A stretch of 10,771 bases of DNA from JBDSLU01 sp039916225 (GTDB taxonomy: Bacteria; Acidobacteriota; Vicinamibacteria; Vicinamibacterales; Vicinamibacteraceae), in the NCBI GenBank assembly GCA_039916225.1, contig JBDSLU010000150.1, positions 1-10,771 on the forward strand, in the 5' to 3' direction. How positions within the stretch are numbered: position 1 is the stretch's first letter; every line of letters starts with the position of its first letter. Under the pieces are notes generated by a model. The model did no database searches and was not told where the DNA came from. It saw only the letters and a list, made by a program, of their open reading frames with translations. The position numbers and the translations under genes are program-made. Shown here one piece after another: positions 6,500-10,771 of this stretch.

Positions 6500-6504
6500 A
6501 GCCC

Positions 6505-7827
6505 GTGTTCCGAGGCCGCTATCGCTGGGTGATCTGCGCGCTGTTGTTCGTTGCTACGACGATCAACTACATCGACCGCCAGGTCATCGGCCTCCTCAAG
6601 CCGAGCCTGCAGCACGAGTTCTCGTGGACCGAGCGCGACTACGCCGCGATCGTCTTCACCTTCCAGCTCGCCTACGCGATCGGCCTGCTGCTGGCCGGGC
6701 GGGTGATGGACCGGCTGGGGACGAAGCGGGGCTTCGCGCTGGCCATTGTGTTGTGGAGCGTCGCCGCGGTCGGCCATGCCTTCGCCGACTGGATGCCCGG
6801 GCTGTGGTTCCCCACGCTCAACCTGGACGAGAAGACCGGCGTGACCTTCGTGTCGCTGGGAGGCGCCGCCGCCGGCTTCGCCCTGGCGCGTTTCTTCCTC
6901 GGCCTCGGCGAGGCGGGCAACTTCCCGGCCTCGATCAAGACCATCGCCGAATGGTTCCCGCGCAAGGAGCGGGCCTTTGCCACCGGCATCTTCAATTCGG
7001 GCACCAACATCGGCGCGCTGATCACGCCGCTCGTGGTGCCGCCCATGGTCGCCCTCTGGGGCTGGCAGGAAGCGTTCGTCGTCACCGGCCTGCTCGGCTT
7101 CTTCTGGTTGATCTGGTGGTGGGTGGTTTACACCACGCCGGATCGCCACCCGCGCGTCACCCCCGAAGAACTTGCGCTGATCCAGAGCGATCCGCCGGAG
7201 ACGATCACGCCCATCGCGTGGGCCTCGCTGATGACGCATCGGCAGGCCTGGGCCTTCGCGCTCGGCAAGTTCCTCACCGATCCGGTGTGGTGGCTCTACC
7301 TGTTCTGGATTCCCGATTTCCTCAACCGCAACTACGGCCTCGATCTGAAGCAGTCGATGGCCCCGCTGTTCACCATCTACCTGATCTGCGACATCGGCAG
7401 CATCGGCGGCGGCTGGCTGTCGTCGTTCTTCCTGAAGCAGGGCTGGACGCTGAACGCCGCGCGCAAGGTGACGATGCTGATCTGCGCCCTCGCGGTGACG
7501 CCGATCGTGTTCGCGTCGCAGGTCACCAACCTGTGGTCGGCCGTGTTGCTGGTGGCGCTCGCGGCTTCCGCGCATCAGGGCTGGTCGGCCAACCTGTTCA
7601 CGCTGGTGTCGGACATGTTCCCGCGCCGCGCCGTCGGCTCGGTGGTCGGCTTCGGTGGCATGGCGGGGGCCGTCGGCGGGATGTGCCTGACGCTGGTCGT
7701 CGGCGAAATCCTGCAGCGCACCGGCAGCTACGTCGGCGTGTTCATCATCGCGGGGGGCGCCTACCTCGTTGGCCTGGCCGTCATCCATCTGCTCGTGCCG
7801 CGCCTCGAGCCGGCCGTCATCGACTAA
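6505..7827 (+). CDS. MFS hexuronate-type transporter (ExuT/ACS family)
   Basis: This inner-membrane proton symporter of 440 residues has about 12 hydrophobic segments. Near the N-terminus NYIDRQVIGLLKP (21-33) matches the start of anion:cation symporter family proteins. MFS motif A appears as GRVMDRLGTKRG (65-76). The segment GLGEAGNFPASIKTIAEWFP (133-152), followed by KERAFATGIFNSGTNIGA, is characteristic of the ExuT/GudP hexuronate and hexarate group. Between the third and fourth membrane segments is an extra loop (about 95-118, WMPGLWFPTLNLDEKTG) absent from E. coli ExuT. Genes for mannonate dehydratase, KDG kinase and KDPG aldolase downstream make a hexuronate or aldonate the probable cargo. 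Galacturonate, glucuronate, mannonate and gluconate cannot be told apart from sequence. The start is GTG with a good ribosome-binding site. Confidence 0.88.
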   Translation: MFRGRYRWVICALLFVATTINYIDRQVIGLLKPSLQHEFSWTERDYAAIVFTFQLAYAIGLLLAGRVMDRLGTKRGFALAIVLWSVAAVGHAFADWMPGLWFPTLNLDEKTGVTFVSLGGAAAGFALARFFLGLGEAGNFPASIKTIAEWFPRKERAFATGIFNSGTNIGALITPLVVPPMVALWGWQEAFVVTGLLGFFWLIWWWVVYTTPDRHPRVTPEELALIQSDPPETITPIAWASLMTHRQAWAFALGKFLTDPVWWLYLFWIPDFLNRNYGLDLKQSMAPLFTIYLICDIGSIGGGWLSSFFLKQGWTLNAARKVTMLICALAVTPIVFASQVTNLWSAVLLVALAASAHQGWSANLFTLVSDMFPRRAVGSVVGFGGMAGAVGGMCLTLVVGEILQRTGSYVGVFIIAGGAYLVGLAVIHLLVPRLEPAVID

Positions 7828-7856
7828 CGCACGCGCTTCCGGGGAGTTCAGCTCGC

Positions 7857-8501
7857 ATGTCACGCCTGCAGGTCGTCCAGGACGTCGAAGCGTCCGGCGT
7901 CGTCGCCGTCATCCGGATCAAGGATCCCAGCAAGCTGAAAGACGTGGCCGACGCGCTGATCGCCGGCGGCGTCACGGCGATGGAGGTGACGATGACCGTG
8001 CCCGGCGCCGTCGGCCTCATCGAGCAGCTGGCCAAGGATCTGCCGAAGGGGCTCCGGCTCGGGGCCGGCACCGTGCTCGATCCGGAGACGGCGCGCCAGG
8101 TGATCCTGTCCGGCGCCACCTTCATCGTCGCGCCGACGCTCAACCTCGCCACCATCGAGATGTGCCATCGCTACGACGTCGCGGCGATGCCGGGCTGCTT
8201 CACGCCGACCGAGATCCTGGCGGCATGGCAGGCGGGCGCTGACGTGGTGAAGGTGTTTCCGGCGACGGCGCTCGGGCCGCAGTTCTTCAAGGACATCCGC
8301 GGACCGCTGCCACAGATCAAGATGATGCCGACCGGCGGTGTGTCGCTGACCAACGCCGGCGACTGGATCGCGGCCGGCGCGGTCGCGGTCGGCGTCGGCA
8401 CCGCGTTGCTCGATCCCAAGGCCATCGCCGAGAGCCGCTTCGAAGTCATCGCCGACAACGCGCGCACCGTCGTCGCTGCGGTCGCCAAAGCCCGCGCCTG
8501 A
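7857..8501 (+). CDS. eda: KDPG/KHG aldolase
   Basis: It cleaves 2-keto-3-deoxy-6-phosphogluconate into pyruvate and glyceraldehyde-3-phosphate, the last step of the Entner-Doudoroff and hexuronate routes, in the cytoplasm. The 214-residue product is full length for this class I aldolase. VVAVIRI at 15-21 gives R20, EVTMTVPGA at 43-51 gives the acid-base Glu (E43), GAGTVLD is at 69-75, the Schiff-base Lys is K132 in VVKVFPA, and the phosphate-binding PTGGV follows at about 157-162. GGGGAG-like bases at 7841-7846 (GGGGAG) can serve as a ribosome-binding site. It follows the transporter by 29 bases and precedes KDG kinase, the enzyme that makes its substrate. A 2-keto-4-hydroxyglutarate side activity is usual in the family. 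Confidence 0.94.
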   Translation: MSRLQVVQDVEASGVVAVIRIKDPSKLKDVADALIAGGVTAMEVTMTVPGAVGLIEQLAKDLPKGLRLGAGTVLDPETARQVILSGATFIVAPTLNLATIEMCHRYDVAAMPGCFTPTEILAAWQAGADVVKVFPATALGPQFFKDIRGPLPQIKMMPTGGVSLTNAGDWIAAGAVAVGVGTALLDPKAIAESRFEVIADNARTVVAAVAKARA

Positions 8502-8517
8502 CCCGGGCCGTCCAGCC

Positions 8518-8522
8518 GAGAG
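8518..8522 (+). promoter_or_regulatory. Ribosome-binding site GAGAG favouring ATG 8531
   Basis: GAGAG lies eight bases before ATG 8531. A GTG in the same frame at 8522 overlaps it and would add three residues (MSV). The spacing and the family N-terminus (short lead into TFGEIMLRL) favour ATG 8531. Confidence 0.5.
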
Positions 8523-8530
8523 TGTCCGTC

Positions 8531-9559
8531 ATGTCCACTGTCGTCACGTTCGGAGAGATCATGCTGCGCCTGAGCCCGCCGGGGTTCGAGCGCTTCCTGC
8601 AGTCGCCGGTCCTCGGCGCCACCTACGGCGGCGGCGAGGCCAACGTCGCCGTCTGCGTCGCGCAGTTCGGGCTCGAGAGCCGCTACGTGACGCGGCTGCC
8701 GAGCCACGCCATCGGCGACGGCGCCATCCGCGCCCTGCGCGCCGAAGGCGTCCGCACCGACTTCATCGTCCGCGGCGGCGAACGCATCGGCATCTACTAC
8801 GCCGAAGCCGGCGCCAGCCAGCGGGCCTCGATGGTCATCTACGACCGCGCCCGCTCGGCGATCAGCGAGATGACGCCCGGCACGGTCGACTGGACGAAGG
8901 CCTTCGCCGGCGCCAGCTGGTTCCACACCACGGGCATCACGCCGGCGCTCGGCGCCAACGGCCTCGCCTGCACCAAGGAGGCGCTCGAGGCCGCCCGCCG
9001 GGCCGGCGTTCGGACCAGCGTCGATCTCAACTTCCGCAAGAAGCTCTGGAACGAGACGCAGGCACAGGCGGCGATGCGGCCGCTGATGTCGCTCGTCGAC
9101 GTCGTCATCGCCAACGAGGAGGACATGCAGTCGGTCCTCGGGATCCATGTCGAGGGCACCGACGTCACGTCCGGCCAGTTGAACCTGGCGGCGTACGAAG
9201 CCGCGGCGCGGCAGATCAGCGAGGAGTTCGGCTGCTCGCAGATCGCCATCACGCTGCGCGAGAGCGTCTCGGCGTCGGACAACGGCTGGAGCGCGGTACT
9301 GTTCGACAAGGCGACCGGCGCCTTCCATCGCAGCCAGCATTACGACGTCCGCCTGATCGATCGCATCGGCGGCGGCGACAGCTTCGCCGGCGGCCTGATC
9401 TTCGGCCTGGTCAGCGGCCGGACGCCGGACGCGTCGCTGCGCTTCGCGGTGGCGGCGAGCGCGCTGAAGCAGACGATCCCAGGCGACTTCAACCGCGTCT
9501 CGGTGGCGGAGGTCGATCGGCTGGCCGGCGGCGACGCCAGCGGCCGCGTCCAGCGCTGA
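8531..9559 (+). CDS. kdgK: 2-keto-3-deoxygluconate kinase (PfkB family)
   Basis: It phosphorylates KDG to KDPG with ATP in the cytoplasm, linking mannonate dehydratase to the aldolase. The 342-residue product begins TFGEIMLRLSPP (6-17), the typical KDG-kinase start. GGGEANVAV at 33-41 is the PfkB substrate signature, VDLNFRKKLW at 164-173 matches the family's DxNxRxxLW motif, and IGGGDSFAGGL at 279-289 is the second PfkB signature with the catalytic Asp (D283) and anion hole. Length agrees with bacterial KdgK proteins (about 310-345). It lies between the aldolase and manD, so the three genes encode consecutive steps. A 2-keto-3-deoxygalactonate or general sugar kinase would look similar, but the neighbours favour KDG. 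Confidence 0.92.
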   Translation: MSTVVTFGEIMLRLSPPGFERFLQSPVLGATYGGGEANVAVCVAQFGLESRYVTRLPSHAIGDGAIRALRAEGVRTDFIVRGGERIGIYYAEAGASQRASMVIYDRARSAISEMTPGTVDWTKAFAGASWFHTTGITPALGANGLACTKEALEAARRAGVRTSVDLNFRKKLWNETQAQAAMRPLMSLVDVVIANEEDMQSVLGIHVEGTDVTSGQLNLAAYEAAARQISEEFGCSQIAITLRESVSASDNGWSAVLFDKATGAFHRSQHYDVRLIDRIGGGDSFAGGLIFGLVSGRTPDASLRFAVAASALKQTIPGDFNRVSVAEVDRLAGGDASGRVQR

Positions 9560-9578
9560 TCGCGCGCTCACGGACTGC

Positions 9579-10771
9579 ATGCGCATCACCGACGCCAAGG
9601 TCCTCGTCACCTGCCCGGGCCGCAACTTCGTCACGCTCAAGCTGACAACCGAGGATGGCCTCACCGGGCTCGGCGACGCGACGCTGAACGGCCGCGAGCT
9701 GTCGGTCGCCAGCTACCTGGAAGACCATCTGGCGCCGCTCCTGATCGGACGCGACGCCCGGCGCATCGAGGACACCTGGCAGTATCTCTACAAGGGCGCC
9801 TACTGGCGCCGCGGGCCCGTGACGATGGCGGCCATCGGCGCGGTCGACACCGCACTGTGGGACATCAAGGCCAAGGCCGCCGACATGCCGCTCTACGAGC
9901 TGCTCGGCGGGGCGTCGCGCGAGGCGGTGCTGGTCTACGCCCACGCCAATGGCAAGGACACTGAAGCCGCGCTCAAGGACGTGGCCGCGCACCTCGACCT
10001 CGGCTACAAGGCGATCCGCGTCCAGAGCGGGATTCCGGGCCTCGCCTCGACCTACGGCGTGCCGAAAGGCGGCGTGCCCTACGAGCCGGCCGAGAAGGGC
10101 CTGCCGTCCGAGCACGTCTGGAGCACCGAGGCCTACGTCGACTACATCCCGTCGCTGTTCGAGCGCGTCCGCGCCGAGTTCGGGCCGGAGCTGCACCTGC
10201 TGCACGACGTGCACCATCGCCTGACGCCGATCGAGGCGGCGCGGGTCGGCAAGAGCCTGGAACCGTACCGTCTGTTCTGGATGGAGGATCCGGTGCCGGC
10301 GGAGCTGCAGGAAGGCTTCCGCGTTATCCGCCAGCACACCACCACGCCGATCGCCGTCGGCGAGGTGTTCAACTCGATCCACGACTGCCAGCAGCTGATC
10401 ACCGAGCAGCTGATCGACTTCATCCGCATGACGGTGGTGCACGGCGGCGGCATCTCGCAGCTGCGCCGCGTCGCCGCCCTGGCCGACCTCTATCACGTGC
10501 GCACCGGCTGTCACGGGGCCACCGACCTGAGCCCGGTGTGCATGGCCGCGGCGCTGCACTTCGGCCTGAGCGTGCACAACTTCGGCATCCAGGAACACAT
10601 GCCGCACACGGCCGAGACCGACCGCGTGTTCCCGCACCAATACACCTACCAGGACGGCTACATGCACCCGGGCGAAGGTCCCGGGATCGGCGTCGAGATC
10701 GACGAGACGCTGGCTGCGCAGTATCCTTACGACCCGGCCTATCTGCCCGTGAACCGCAAGTTGGACGGGAC
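9579..10771 (+). CDS. manD: D-mannonate dehydratase, enolase superfamily; last few codons outside window
   Basis: It dehydrates D-mannonate to 2-keto-3-deoxy-D-gluconate using Mg2+. 397 full codons are present; the well-known Novosphingobium aromaticivorans ManD has 402 residues, so only about five codons and the stop are cut off. The opening MRITDAKVLVTCPGRNFVTL and NGRELSVASYL (37-47) are strongly ManD-like. Mg ligands fall at D210 (LLHDVHH), E236 (WMEDP) and E262 (VGEVF). Catalytic residues R147, Y159, H212, H312 (TGCHGATD) and E339 are present at the same numbers as in the Novosphingobium enzyme, as I recall them. The residue after HG is Ala (A314), the form linked with efficient mannonate dehydratases rather than the Pro form of slow or gluconate-acting relatives. 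It starts 19 bases after kdgK at ATG 9579, with a weak ribosome-binding site (ACGGA, 9570-9574). Confidence 0.95.
   Translation, partial: MRITDAKVLVTCPGRNFVTLKLTTEDGLTGLGDATLNGRELSVASYLEDHLAPLLIGRDARRIEDTWQYLYKGAYWRRGPVTMAAIGAVDTALWDIKAKAADMPLYELLGGASREAVLVYAHANGKDTEAALKDVAAHLDLGYKAIRVQSGIPGLASTYGVPKGGVPYEPAEKGLPSEHVWSTEAYVDYIPSLFERVRAEFGPELHLLHDVHHRLTPIEAARVGKSLEPYRLFWMEDPVPAELQEGFRVIRQHTTTPIAVGEVFNSIHDCQQLITEQLIDFIRMTVVHGGGISQLRRVAALADLYHVRTGCHGATDLSPVCMAAALHFGLSVHNFGIQEHMPHTAETDRVFPHQYTYQDGYMHPGEGPGIGVEIDETLAAQYPYDPAYLPVNRKLDG

Noticed and set aside
6468..6504. Possible terminator or second promoter between the SDR and the transporter
   Set aside because: No hairpin with a T run and no convincing -35/-10 pair; only a ribosome-binding site is seen.
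6409..7863. 484-codon reverse open frame opposite the transporter
   Set aside because: Composition is low-complexity (Arg, Gly, Asp, His, Glu) with no motif; it mirrors the codon periodicity of the real forward gene.
8171..10667. Long reverse open frames opposite eda, kdgK and manD
   Set aside because: They oppose three strongly recognised enzymes and show only GC-driven composition.

Overview
The window is a GC-rich (roughly two-thirds G+C by eye) bacterial carbohydrate-catabolism locus with almost no non-coding DNA. One gene at the left edge, a xylulokinase cut by the window end, is read leftwards. From position 997 to the right edge everything is read rightwards as one compact, probably polycistronic unit: an FCD-type GntR regulator, a Gfo/Idh/MocA oxidoreductase, a broken stretch, a second Gfo/Idh/MocA oxidoreductase, a TIM-barrel sugar isomerase/epimerase, an SDR dehydrogenase, an ExuT-like MFS transporter, KDPG aldolase, 2-keto-3-deoxygluconate kinase and D-mannonate dehydratase (cut four or five residues before its expected end). 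No RNA genes, mobile elements, CRISPR arrays or clear terminators were seen. GC content and gene repertoire suggest a soil-type heterotroph such as Acidobacteriota (Vicinamibacteria-like) or a high-GC proteobacterium; this placement is an inference and is weak.

The right half is easy to read as a pathway. The MFS protein would import a hexuronate or related sugar acid. ManD dehydrates D-mannonate to 2-keto-3-deoxygluconate (KDG), KdgK phosphorylates it to KDPG, and Eda splits that into pyruvate and glyceraldehyde-3-phosphate. The SDR is a reasonable candidate for the fructuronate/mannonate redox step that must feed ManD, or for a KduD/gluconate-5-dehydrogenase-like step. Uronate isomerase (UxaC) is not in the window. 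The FCD regulator is of the FadR/UxuR/ExuR type, which fits hexuronate control, and it sits 46 bp from the divergent xylulokinase.

The left half looks like a different chemistry: two unlike Gfo/Idh/MocA proteins and a TIM-barrel epimerase, a combination known from the E. coli ycjQRS 3-keto-glucoside pathway. Between the two Gfo genes lies the most unusual part of the window (about 2908-3288). The N-terminal part of a Gluconate_2-dh3 family subunit runs, out of frame, straight into what looks like the C-terminal end of a GMC oxidoreductase. The simplest explanation is an internal deletion (or an assembly collapse) that removed most of a two-gene GMC/small-subunit sugar dehydrogenase. If it is a real deletion, it is a recent-looking loss of the periplasmic or membrane oxidation step of a 3-keto-sugar module, with the intracellular genes left intact.
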